A DNA stretch of 64,000 nt from Streptomyces sp. NRRL B-3428 (GTDB lineage Bacteria; Actinomycetota; Actinomycetes; Streptomycetales; Streptomycetaceae), in contig JOGW01000011.1 in NCBI GenBank assembly GCA_000721375.1, positions 62,001 to 126,000 of the forward strand. The letters run 5' to 3'. Both the position numbers and the translations under genes were made by a program. Below, one piece after another: positions 1 to 6,952 of the stretch. Numbering within the stretch: the stretch's first letter is position 1; every line of letters begins with the position of its first letter. The notes beneath the pieces were generated by a model. The model saw nothing but the letters and a program-made list of their open reading frames with translations. It was not told the DNA's origin and did not search any database.

Positions 1-1
1 C

Positions 2-235
2 GACGTCCTCGCGGTCACCGGCCCCTGGGGCTTCGACCCGTCCGAGATCCGCATCCCGGTCCTGCTCTGGCACGGCGCGAAGGACGTCTTCTCCCCCGCC
101 TCACACTCCTCCTGGATGGCGGAACGCATCCCCCAGGCCACGGTGGTCGTGGAACCGGCCGCGGCCCACTTCGCGGCGCTGCGGGCGCTGCCTGCGGTGT
201 TGGGGTGGCTGGTGGCGGATGGGCCGGCCGCGTAA
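2..235 (+). CDS. alpha/beta hydrolase, C-terminal part (cut by window edge)
   Basis: The last 77 codons of a gene that begins left of the window. The strand-core stretch VLLWHGAKDVFSP matches the alpha/beta-hydrolase segment that carries the acidic member of the catalytic triad, and AAAHFAALRALP near the end places a histidine where the triad histidine normally lies. The nucleophile elbow is outside the window, so substrate and exact subfamily cannot be told. The gene ends in TAA and is followed after 6 bp by a GC-rich hairpin, so it is probably the last gene of its transcript. Confidence 0.75.
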   Translation, partial: DVLAVTGPWGFDPSEIRIPVLLWHGAKDVFSPASHSSWMAERIPQATVVVEPAAAHFAALRALPAVLGWLVADGPAA

Positions 236-241
236 AACCGG

Positions 242-273
242 AGCCCCTGTGGCGGGGTTCCCCCGCCGGGGCT
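242..273 (+). terminator. stem-loop after the hydrolase gene
   Basis: Two nested complementary arms: AGCCCC (242-247) with GGGGCT (268-273), and GGCGGGG (251-257) with CCCCGCC (261-267), with a three-base loop. There is no U tract, which is usual for Streptomyces terminators. It starts 6 bp after the hydrolase stop codon. Confidence 0.55.
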
Positions 274-315
274 TCGCCGTGTTCAGCGCGCCAAGCACAG
301 TGCCCCAGGCCCGTG

Positions 316-480
316 GGCTCTCGCTCCGAGCTCACCAGCTGCGCCTACCGCCAGGTCCGGGCCCACGTCCTCACCGAGTCCGACGTCTGCGGCCTCTGCG
401 GCCTCTGCGGCCTCTGCGGCCACGGCAACGCCGACGACTGGCAACCTTCGTGCTACCCGGCTTCGGATGACTGGTCCTAG
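316..480 (+). pseudogene. possible HNH-endonuclease remnant
   Basis: The frame reads YRQVRAHVLTESDVCGLCG and then CGHGNADDWQ. This resembles the start of small actinobacterial HNH endonucleases (R-x-VL-x-ESDVCxLCG...GAD.DH). Here the CGLCG unit is expanded by a 9-bp repeat and the protein stops before any DH/HNH catalytic segment, so it cannot be an active nuclease. The open frame extends upstream into the end of the hydrolase, so there is no convincing start. It may be the worn end of a mobile-element gene. The family assignment rests on a short motif and is weak. Confidence 0.3.
387..422 (+). repeat. 9-bp tandem repeat, four copies
   Basis: Unit CTGCGGCCT (last copy ends in A). In the frame of the HNH-like remnant it encodes repeated Cys-Gly-Leu and inflates a CxxC motif. 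Confidence 0.8.
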
Positions 481-1010
481 CAGGCCTCTTGAGCTCCGTC
501 TTCGAACTCGGCTTGGCTCATGGCGCCTCGACTGGTGAACACGTGTCCCGGCTGCAAGCCAGCAAGGTCCTTGGTGTCGAACGTGACGGAGCCGTTGTAG
601 ACATAGTTCTGGCTCGGGTCCGCGATGGTCAGCTCGTACACGTAGCTGTCTTGAAGAGTCCGTGGTCCCCGGAATTCGATCTCCCACTGAGCGGGTGGCG
701 TCAGCAGCGGGAAGTCCACGGCCGCGTGGGCTCCACGGGCACGCCAGCCGATCCAAGCATCTTCCGCTTCGCCGTCCTGGGTCTCCGCATCATCCGTCGC
801 AGCGTCCGTGGGTTGCTCCAGAGTTCCTCTCAACCAAGGCCCGCGAACTTGGCCGTCGCCGTCACAGGTTCGGACGAGAGCCTGCGCAACGTTGTGCTCG
901 TCGACGTAGACGCCGACGAGCATGCGTTCCTCCGGTGAGCAGCCAGACAGCGACATCGCTGTTACGACGCAGGCCAGTGCTGCGACGGATCGCCGGATCG
1001 AAGTCCTCAT
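477..1010 (-). CDS. putative lipoprotein of unknown function
   Basis: 177 residues. The N terminus has two arginines in the n-region, a hydrophobic core and a lipobox LSGC with the lipidated cysteine at residue 24, so it should be exported and anchored to the outer face of the membrane. The mature part starts by resembling uncharacterised Streptomyces lipoproteins (VGVYVDEHNVAQALVRTCDGDG) and has no enzymatic motif I can name. The ATG follows a GGGGGAG ribosome-binding site by a few bases. No partner gene is evident; the neighbours on both sides are remnants or unknowns. Confidence 0.7.
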   Translation of the reverse strand: MRTSIRRSVAALACVVTAMSLSGCSPEERMLVGVYVDEHNVAQALVRTCDGDGQVRGPWLRGTLEQPTDAATDDAETQDGEAEDAWIGWRARGAHAAVDFPLLTPPAQWEIEFRGPRTLQDSYVYELTIADPSQNYVYNGSVTFDTKDLAGLQPGHVFTSRGAMSQAEFEDGAQEAC

Positions 1011-1088
1011 CGCTCCCCCTTCGACCCGCCTCGGGTCACCACGCGCACTTCGACTCGCGCGACCTGCCCATGGTTGCGGAACGGGTGG

Positions 1089-1238
1089 TCACATGTAGAT
1101 CTCATTGATCCGGAATGCCATCTCGGATGCGGCCCGTACGGTCGTACTGCCCTCAGGCAATGCGTAGTTGACGAGCACCGGGTACGTGCCGGACGCCGTC
1201 ACCGTGCCGTGCTTCTCTGTCGCCGAGGTCGAGGTCAC
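1089..1238 (-). pseudogene. C-terminal-like gene fragment of unknown family
   Basis: On the minus strand a 49-codon frame ends in FRINEIYM and a TGA; its interior reads ASGTYPVLVNYALPEG. An in-frame TAG lies directly before the GTG at 1238, so any longer gene has been cut. Just beyond it, on the plus strand at about 1240-1390, another short stretch with strong third-position GC reads ALADDLYLIRMRAYRW but has no plausible start. I do not recognise either family. Both look like debris. Nothing else can be supported between 1011 and 1388. Confidence 0.25.
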
Positions 1239-1388
1239 CTACAGGCCGCGATCGAAGCGGCCCGCGGCGGCCCCGGCGAGCTCGCACTTGGCGCTCTCGC
1301 GGACGACCTGTACCTCATCCGCATGCGGGCCTACCGCTGGTACGTGCACCAGGACACCCACACGCCCCGTCTCCCCGCTCGACACCTG

Positions 1389-1937
1389 TCAATCCGTGAC
1401 GCGCCACGGCGGGGGCCACGGAACCTCATGCCTGATCCGGGTTCCCTGGACTCCGAGGTCGTGCCGCGCCGCCAACAGGAAGTTGTTGTGCGCCTCTCGG
1501 AACTCGATGTACGCCTCATCCCATGTGGCGATCCCGGTCGTCGGGATGCCGCAGGCCAGGTACTCGAGGTGCCAAAGGGCGTAGTTCAGCTTGACCACAG
1601 CAGTGTTTGCCTCGACATCGCCGAGAAGCCAGAGAGACTCTGCCAGCGCCGACCGACGAGTTTCTACTGCTGCGACTGCCTCTAGTGCGGGTCCGGTCGG
1701 TGCCAAAGCGACCGAGCCTGCGGCGATGCCCCGAGCGATGGCCATCTGGCGGTACTGGTTGCTGAGCTCTTTGACCACGTAGGCGTATTCCGAGTAGGCG
1801 CTGAGGCGCCGCTCATCCCACCGAACGGACTGCTGACGGTTCCAACGAGTGCGCTCGTTCATCGCCGATACGACGAACGACACTGCCGCACCTGTCGCGA
1901 CACCTATCAGCGTCAGCACCTGACTCGTGATCTCCAC
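1389..1937 (-). CDS. membrane-anchored helical protein of unknown function
   Basis: 182 residues starting at a GTG that follows GAGGGGG. Residues about 6-26 form one hydrophobic segment (QVLTLIGVATGAAVSFVVSA), followed by a charged, mainly helical body (ERTRWNRQQSVRWDERRLSAYSEY cut into shorter helices). The layout, a short N-terminal anchor then R-R-x-x-Y and long helices, is the same as that of the protein at 54320-54847, and small proteins of this type are scattered in Streptomyces accessory regions. No catalytic motif is visible. Confidence 0.65.
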   Translation of the reverse strand: MEITSQVLTLIGVATGAAVSFVVSAMNERTRWNRQQSVRWDERRLSAYSEYAYVVKELSNQYRQMAIARGIAAGSVALAPTGPALEAVAAVETRRSALAESLWLLGDVEANTAVVKLNYALWHLEYLACGIPTTGIATWDEAYIEFREAHNNFLLAARHDLGVQGTRIRHEVPWPPPWRVTD

Positions 1938-2084
1938 CGCGTCCCCCTCGAAGCAGCCTGCGTTCCCGCACGGGTCCTACCCTCTGTCCGCGGCATGACA
2001 TACGGGAGCGGCAGCAACCCGCGAGCCGCAACCCCGCGCACTGGCGCAATGCCTCGATGGGCCTTCTCCACATCGGCGTAACCG

Positions 2085-2500
2085 CACGACATCGCCGCCG
2101 AGACCGCCCTGTGGGACACCTACGCCGCCACCGCGTTCGACCCGGACGCCGAACCCGTCTTCCGCTGGACGCAGTACACCGGCCGCGGCGTGAAGGCTCG
2201 CGACGTGGACCTGTCCCCGTCATGGTGGCGAAGATCACGGAGCAGCGGGGGGCCACTGGGGCTGAGTTCGTGTGCGGCGAGGTCCTCGACGTTCTTCGCG
2301 AGGACACGCGCGCCTACAACGCGACGTACTCGATCTTCGAGTGTGCCTGGTTCACCGATCCGAGCCGCCTGTTCCCGCTCGTGCGTGAGCGGCTCGCTCC
2401 GGGCGGGGTGTTCGCGTTCTCCCACCCGCCGGCCATCCCGGGCACCTACGGCCCGCAGGGCATGTACAAGGGCGGCTTCGCAGGCAAGGCACAGATCGTC
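2085..2500 (+). pseudogene. broken SAM-dependent methyltransferase
   Basis: The N-terminal part reads HDIAAETALWDTYAATAF and FRWTQYTGRG in one frame. After DVDLSP (about 2218) the homologous frame continues one base out of register as VMVAKITEQ, then FECAWFTDPSRLFPLVRERL and APGGVFAFSHPP. Intact relatives carry glycine-rich SAM motif I between the WTQYTG and VDLSP segments. Here that part is missing, so there is an internal deletion as well as a 1-base frameshift, and the C-terminal end is also lost after GKAQIV. It cannot make a working methyltransferase. It lies immediately beside the tRNA genes. Confidence 0.65.
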
Positions 2501-2546
2501 TGCCTCTCGGGCCGACAGCGGGCCGGCTGGCGATCTCCAGAGCACG

Positions 2547-2574
2547 AGAAAAGCCCCCACGACTGTGGGGGCTT
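2547..2574 (-). terminator. rho-independent terminator of the CAU tRNA gene
   Basis: Perfect 10-bp stem (2551-2560 with 2565-2574), loop GACT, followed on the minus strand by TTTT. It lies 43 bp beyond the 3' end of the tRNA. Confidence 0.8.
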
Positions 2575-2616
2575 CCGCGTTCCCCCCGCTTAAAACGTTC
2601 CTGCAAGGGCAACACA

Positions 2617-2693
2617 TGGTGGGGCGGGTGGGACTCGAACCCACGGCCGACGGATTATGAGTCCGCTGCTCTAACCGGCTGAGCTACCGCCCC
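2617..2693 (-). tRNA. tRNA with CAU anticodon (probably elongator Met)
   Basis: 77 nt including an encoded 3' CCA (ACCA at 2620-2617). Acceptor stem GGGGCGG pairs with CCGCCCC; the anticodon loop is CTCATAA in a GCGGA/TCCGT stem; the T arm has GTTCGAGTC. A CAU anticodon fits elongator methionine or, after lysidine modification, the minor isoleucine tRNA. Sequence alone does not settle which. The initiator form is less likely because the first base pair is a G-C match. Confidence 0.9.
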
Positions 2694-2870
2694 TTAGCGG
2701 CGTGTCGCGTACACATGTACGCGCCGTCTGCCGCAGCATAGCCGGTCATACGATCTCCCGCGTCGGATGCCCTGCTCTGCCCTGACTCTGCCCTGACTCT
2801 GCCCTGAGCTGCGGACGACGGTCCACATCTGCACAGGACTTCCGGCCGGATCGCATGGTTCCCCCGGACA

Positions 2871-2895
2871 TGAAAAAGGACCCTCAAGGGGTCCT
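2871..2895 (-). terminator. rho-independent terminator of the tRNA-Asn pair
   Basis: 7-bp stem (2877-2883 with 2889-2895), 5-nt loop, followed by TTTTT on the minus strand, 11 bp beyond the 3' end of the downstream tRNA-Asn. Confidence 0.8.
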
Positions 2896-2905
2896 CTTCC
2901 GGCTG

Positions 2906-2978
2906 CTCTCCCGACTGGACTCGAACCAGTAACCTGCCGGTTAACAGCCGGCTGCTCTGCCAATTGAGCTACAGGAGA
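2906..2978 (-). tRNA. tRNA-Asn (GUU), second of tandem pair
   Basis: 73 nt. Acceptor TCTCCTG pairs with CGGGAGA; anticodon loop CTGTTAA gives GUU; T loop TTCGAGT. CCA is not encoded. The body is identical to the neighbouring copy at 2984-3056; only the acceptor stem differs. Confidence 0.92.
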
Positions 2979-2983
2979 TCGAG

Positions 2984-3056
2984 CTCCCCCGACTGGACTC
3001 GAACCAGTAACCTGCCGGTTAACAGCCGGCTGCTCTGCCAATTGAGCTACAGGGGA
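2984..3056 (-). tRNA. tRNA-Asn (GUU), first of tandem pair
   Basis: 73 nt. Acceptor TCCCCTG pairs with CGGGGGA; anticodon GUU. It is transcribed first, with 5 bp between it and the second copy, so both come from one precursor ended by the terminator at 2871-2895. CCA is not encoded. Confidence 0.92.
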
Positions 3057-3218
3057 ATGCCTCGTGTGCAACAAGCTCACCTGCCTGGGTGCTCCAGGGG
3101 CGGCGTGCGCTCGCTGCGACACATACATTAGCGCAAGCAGGGGGGTGCTCCGCCAATCGGTTCCGGGTAGGGGCCCCAAGGACCGGACAGGACCGGACGC
3201 TACGAAAGGGTGGCACGC

Positions 3219-3521
3219 ATGCGGTACAAGCTCACGTTCGTCGCCGGACTGGCCCTCGGATACGTGATCGGCACCCGCGCGGGCCGCGAGCGCTACGAGC
3301 AGCTCAAGAAGTCCGCCCGCCAGTTCGCGCAGAACCCCGCGGTCCGCAACACCGTCGAATCGGCGGCCCAGAGCGGCCGTGAGGTCGCGGGCAAGGCCTT
3401 CCACTCGGTCAGCGAGAAGGTCGGCGACAAGATGCCGGACTCGGTCGCGGACCGGGTGCGCTCGCTGCGCGAGAAGTCGCAGAACGGCGCAGAGGACGAC
3501 TGGGGCACGAGCAACACCTGA
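3219..3521 (+). CDS. YtxH-like small membrane-associated protein
   Basis: 100 residues. The N terminus MRYKLTFVAGLALGYVIG is a single hydrophobic segment ending in TRAGRERYEQL, the signature of YtxH-domain proteins, followed by an amphipathic helical region rich in S, V and R (SVSEKVGDKMPDSVADRVRS). ATG 3219 is preferred over the in-frame GTG at 3210 because GAAAGGG lies at the right distance before it. Members are small envelope or stress-associated proteins of unclear job. It is divergent from the tRNA genes. Confidence 0.75.
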   Translation: MRYKLTFVAGLALGYVIGTRAGRERYEQLKKSARQFAQNPAVRNTVESAAQSGREVAGKAFHSVSEKVGDKMPDSVADRVRSLREKSQNGAEDDWGTSNT

Positions 3522-3623
3522 GCAGCGCGTCGGGCGCACCAGGCGCCCCAGGCGCTCAAGCCCGCCGCGAACATCACACTCCAGCCCGCCGCTACCCCCG
3601 TCGCGTAAGGCAAACTGCACCGC

Positions 3624-5087
3624 ATGGGGATAGTCGCCGGGCTGGACAGCTCTTCCGAGTTCACACGCATCGTGGTCTGCGACACCGACACCGGTGCCGT
3701 GCTCAGGCAGGGCTATGCCCCGCATCCGCAGGACAACCAGGAGAACGCCGGGGGCAAGCCCTCCGACGTGGATCCGCAGGCCTGGCTGCTCAGCCTGGGT
3801 GAGGCCGCCGCCGGGGGGCTGCTCGAAGGCGTGCAGGCCATCGGGGTGTCCGCCCAGCAGAACGCTCTCGTGCCGCTCGACGCCCAGGGCAACACCGTGC
3901 GCCCCGCCCTCGTCGGCGGCGACAAGCGCGCCCAGGTCGCCGCCGCCGATCTGATCGACGGGCTCGGCAGCCGGCAGGCCTGGGCCGAGGCCGTGGGCTG
4001 TGTGCCGCAGGCCCAGCACCCCGTGACCAAGCTGCGCTGGCTCGCGCGCACCGAACCGGAGAACGCCCAGCGCGTGGCCTCCGTGCTGCAGGCGCACGAC
4101 TGGCTGGTGTGGCAGCTGCTCGGCCGGCCCGCGCGCAGGACCGCGGACCGAGGTGGCGCCTCGGGGACCGGCTACTGGTCGGCCGCGTCCTCCTCGTACC
4201 GCCCGGATCTCCTCGATCTCGCGCTCGGCCACCAGGCCGCGCTCCCGGAGGTGCTCGGTCCCGCCGAGGCCGCGGGGACGACGCCCGAGGGGCTGCTGAT
4301 CTCGGCCGGCACCGGCGAGACCATGGCGGCCGCGTTCGGGCTCGGGATCGGTGTCGGTGACGCCGTCGTCTCGCTCGGGGCCTCCGGGTCCGTGATGGCC
4401 GTGCACCACGAGGCGCTCGTCGACCCGAGCGGGATGATCACCTCGCTCGCGGACGCGACCGGGATGCATCTGCCGGTCGTCCACACGCTCAATGCCGTAC
4501 GGGCGCTGCGGGGTACCGCCGACCTGCTGAGCACCGATCTGGAGGGGCTGAGCGACCTCGCGATGAAGTCGACTCCCGGCTCGCACGGCCTCGTCATGCT
4601 GCCGTATCTGGAGGGCGAGAAGACCCCGCAGCTGCCGCACACCGCGGGCTCGCTGCACGGGCTTCGGCGTGAGTCGATGAAGCCCGAGCATCTGGCGCGG
4701 GCCGCCTTCGAGGGCATGCTGTGCTCGCTCGCGGATGCGCTGGGTGTGCTGAGGGCGCGTGGGGTCGAGGTCCGGCGGGTGTTCCTGCTCGGCGCCGCGG
4801 CCGAGCTGCCCGCCGTGCAGGCCGCTGCTCCGATGCTGTTCGGTGCGCAGGTCCTGGTGCCGCAGCCCGCCGACTACGCGGCGCTCGGTGCCGCGCGGCA
4901 GGCGGCCTGGGCGCTCGGGGTGCAGCAGGGCAAGCTGCACCCGTCCGCTCCCCCGGCCTGGCAGGGCGCGGCCACACAGGTCTTCGAGGCGGGCGAGGAG
5001 CTGCCCGTCGGACAGGCCGTGCGCCAGCAGTACACGGCGGTGCGCGAGCAGACCCATCCGGGTGCGTTCGGGCCCGGCGGGGTCTGA
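3624..5087 (+). CDS. FGGY-family carbohydrate kinase (xylulokinase-like)
   Basis: 487 residues, the usual length of the family. The N-terminal ATPase fold starts GIVAGLDSSSEFTRIVVCD (phosphate 1 loop), followed by GVSAQQNALVPLD, where FGGY kinases have their sugar-contact strand. The conserved aspartate that acts as base is probably in LVGGDKRAQ, which aligns with the WNDxR motif but lacks the Trp and Asn. The C-terminal half has SLGASGSVM and the second domain ending in AALGAARQAAWAL. This is an atypical xylulokinase relative; the substrate may not be xylulose. No strong ribosome-binding site precedes the ATG. Confidence 0.75.
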   Translation: MGIVAGLDSSSEFTRIVVCDTDTGAVLRQGYAPHPQDNQENAGGKPSDVDPQAWLLSLGEAAAGGLLEGVQAIGVSAQQNALVPLDAQGNTVRPALVGGDKRAQVAAADLIDGLGSRQAWAEAVGCVPQAQHPVTKLRWLARTEPENAQRVASVLQAHDWLVWQLLGRPARRTADRGGASGTGYWSAASSSYRPDLLDLALGHQAALPEVLGPAEAAGTTPEGLLISAGTGETMAAAFGLGIGVGDAVVSLGASGSVMAVHHEALVDPSGMITSLADATGMHLPVVHTLNAVRALRGTADLLSTDLEGLSDLAMKSTPGSHGLVMLPYLEGEKTPQLPHTAGSLHGLRRESMKPEHLARAAFEGMLCSLADALGVLRARGVEVRRVFLLGAAAELPAVQAAAPMLFGAQVLVPQPADYAALGAARQAAWALGVQQGKLHPSAPPAWQGAATQVFEAGEELPVGQAVRQQYTAVREQTHPGAFGPGGV

Positions 5088-5218
5088 GGCTCAAGTACGG
5101 GCCCGGCCCGGGTTTCTTGACCCGGGCTTGGGAAAATCGGTTGAGCTCCAGGCGGTGGAGTGTCGCAGGATGGCCGGAAGACTGAAACGTTGCCTCCGGC
5201 TACTGCGATAGGTATCGC

Positions 5219-6952
5219 GTGCTCATACGACTCCTGCGGGAACATCTCGCACCGTACAAAAAACCCATAGCCGTCCTGCTGCTGCTGCAGTTTCTGCAGA
5301 CCTGCGCCACGCTCTACCTGCCCACCTTGAACGCGGACATCATTGACAACGGTGTCGTGGCGGGTGACACGGGCTACATCCTGTCGTTCGGTGCCCTGAT
5401 GATCGGGATCACCGTCGTCCAGGTGGTGTGCAACATCGGCGCCGTGTTCTACGGCGCCCGTACCGCCGCGGCGCTCGGCCGCGATGTGCGGGCCGCGATC
5501 TTCGACCGCGTGCAGTCGTTCTCGGCCCGTGAAGTGGGGCACTTCGGGGCGCCCTCGCTGATCACCCGCACCACGAACGACGTCCAGCAGGTGCAGATGC
5601 TGGTCCTGATGGCGTTCACGCTGATGGCTTCCGCGCCCATCATGTGCGTGGGCGGCATCGTGATGGCGCTCAGCCTCGATGTGCCGCTGTCCGCGATCCT
5701 CGTGGCCGTCGTCCCGGTGCTCGGGATCGCCGTCTCGCTGATCGTGCGCCGTCTTCGGCCGCTGTTCCGCACCATGCAGGTGAAGCTGGACACCGTGAAC
5801 CGGGTGCTGCGCGAGCAGATCACCGGCAACCGTGTGATCAGGGCCTTCGTGAAGGACGATTACGAGAAGGACCGGTTCAAGCAGTCGAACGTCGAGCTGA
5901 CCGAGGTCTCGCTCGGCACCGGCCGGCTGCTCGCGCTGATGTTCCCGATCGTCATGACGACGGTCAACATCTCGTCCATCGCCGTGGTCTGGTTCGGTGC
6001 GCACCGGATCGACAGCGGCGGGATGCAGATCGGTGCGCTGACCGCGTTCCTCGCGTATCTGATGCAGATCGTGATGAGCGTGATGATGGCCACGTTCATG
6101 TTCATGATGGTGCCGCGCGCCGAGGTCTGCGCCGAGCGGATCGAGGAGGTGCTCGACACCGAGTCGAGCGTCGTTCCTCCGAAGGAGCCGGTGCGCGAGC
6201 TGAGGCGCCACGGCCATCTGGAGATCCGCGACGCGGGCTTCCGCTACCCGGGCGCCGAGGAGCCGGTGCTCAAGGCGGTCTCGCTCGTGGCGCGGCCCGG
6301 TGAGGTGACGGCCGTGATCGGGTCGACGGGCTCCGGCAAGTCGACGCTGCTCGGGCTCGTACCGAGGCTCTACGACGCGACCGAGGGCGAGGTCCTCGTC
6401 GACGGGGTCGACGTGGGGACGCTCGAGCCGCAGCTGCTGGCGCGCACCGTCGGTCTCGTACCGCAGAAGCCTTATCTCTTCTCGGGGACCGTGGCGACGA
6501 ATCTGCGGTACGGGAATCCCGACGCGACCGACGAGGAGCTGTGGCACGCGCTCGAAGTCGCGCAGGCCGCGGACTTCGTACGGAAGCTGGAGAACGGGCT
6601 CAACTCGCCCATCGCACAAGGCGGTACGAACGTCTCGGGTGGTCAGCGTCAGCGGCTCGCGATCGCGCGCACCCTGGTCCAGCGGCCCGAGATCTATCTC
6701 TTCGACGACTCGTTCTCGGCGCTCGACTACGCGACGGACGCGGCGCTGCGGGCGGCGCTCGCGCGCGAGACCTCCGAGGCGACGGTGGTGATCGTGGCGC
6801 AGCGGGTGTCGACCATCCGGGACGCGGATCGCATCCTCGTGCTCGACGAGGGCCGGGTCGTCGGGGTCGGACGGCACGACGAACTGATGCAGGACAACGG
6901 GACGTACCGAGAGATCGTCCTTTCCCAGCTCACGGAAGCGGAGGCTGCCTGA
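5219..6952 (+). CDS. ABC exporter half-transporter with degenerate ATPase site
   Basis: 577 residues. Six transmembrane helices (about 1-310) are followed by a nucleotide-binding domain: Walker A GSTGSGKST near 367, intact signature VSGGQ near 471. The Walker B end reads LFDDS, so the catalytic glutamate is aspartate, and the switch histidine is glutamine (VAQRVST). This half therefore supplies the degenerate site of a heterodimeric exporter, as in the bacterial TM287/288 type. The stop overlaps the start of the next gene (ATGA), which encodes the partner. Start is GTG 5219 with a weak ribosome-binding site. Substrate unknown; multidrug or lipid export is typical. Confidence 0.88.
   Translation: MLIRLLREHLAPYKKPIAVLLLLQFLQTCATLYLPTLNADIIDNGVVAGDTGYILSFGALMIGITVVQVVCNIGAVFYGARTAAALGRDVRAAIFDRVQSFSAREVGHFGAPSLITRTTNDVQQVQMLVLMAFTLMASAPIMCVGGIVMALSLDVPLSAILVAVVPVLGIAVSLIVRRLRPLFRTMQVKLDTVNRVLREQITGNRVIRAFVKDDYEKDRFKQSNVELTEVSLGTGRLLALMFPIVMTTVNISSIAVVWFGAHRIDSGGMQIGALTAFLAYLMQIVMSVMMATFMFMMVPRAEVCAERIEEVLDTESSVVPPKEPVRELRRHGHLEIRDAGFRYPGAEEPVLKAVSLVARPGEVTAVIGSTGSGKSTLLGLVPRLYDATEGEVLVDGVDVGTLEPQLLARTVGLVPQKPYLFSGTVATNLRYGNPDATDEELWHALEVAQAADFVRKLENGLNSPIAQGGTNVSGGQRQRLAIARTLVQRPEIYLFDDSFSALDYATDAALRAALARETSEATVVIVAQRVSTIRDADRILVLDEGRVVGVGRHDELMQDNGTYREIVLSQLTEAEAA

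Noticed and set aside
2694..5057. A 787-codon minus-strand open frame running through both tRNA-Asn genes and antisense to the sugar kinase
   Set aside because: It contains the well-known false peptide made by reading tRNA genes backwards (SPVAQLAEQPAVNRQ twice) and lacks protein-family motifs; it exists because of GC-biased third positions of the real gene.
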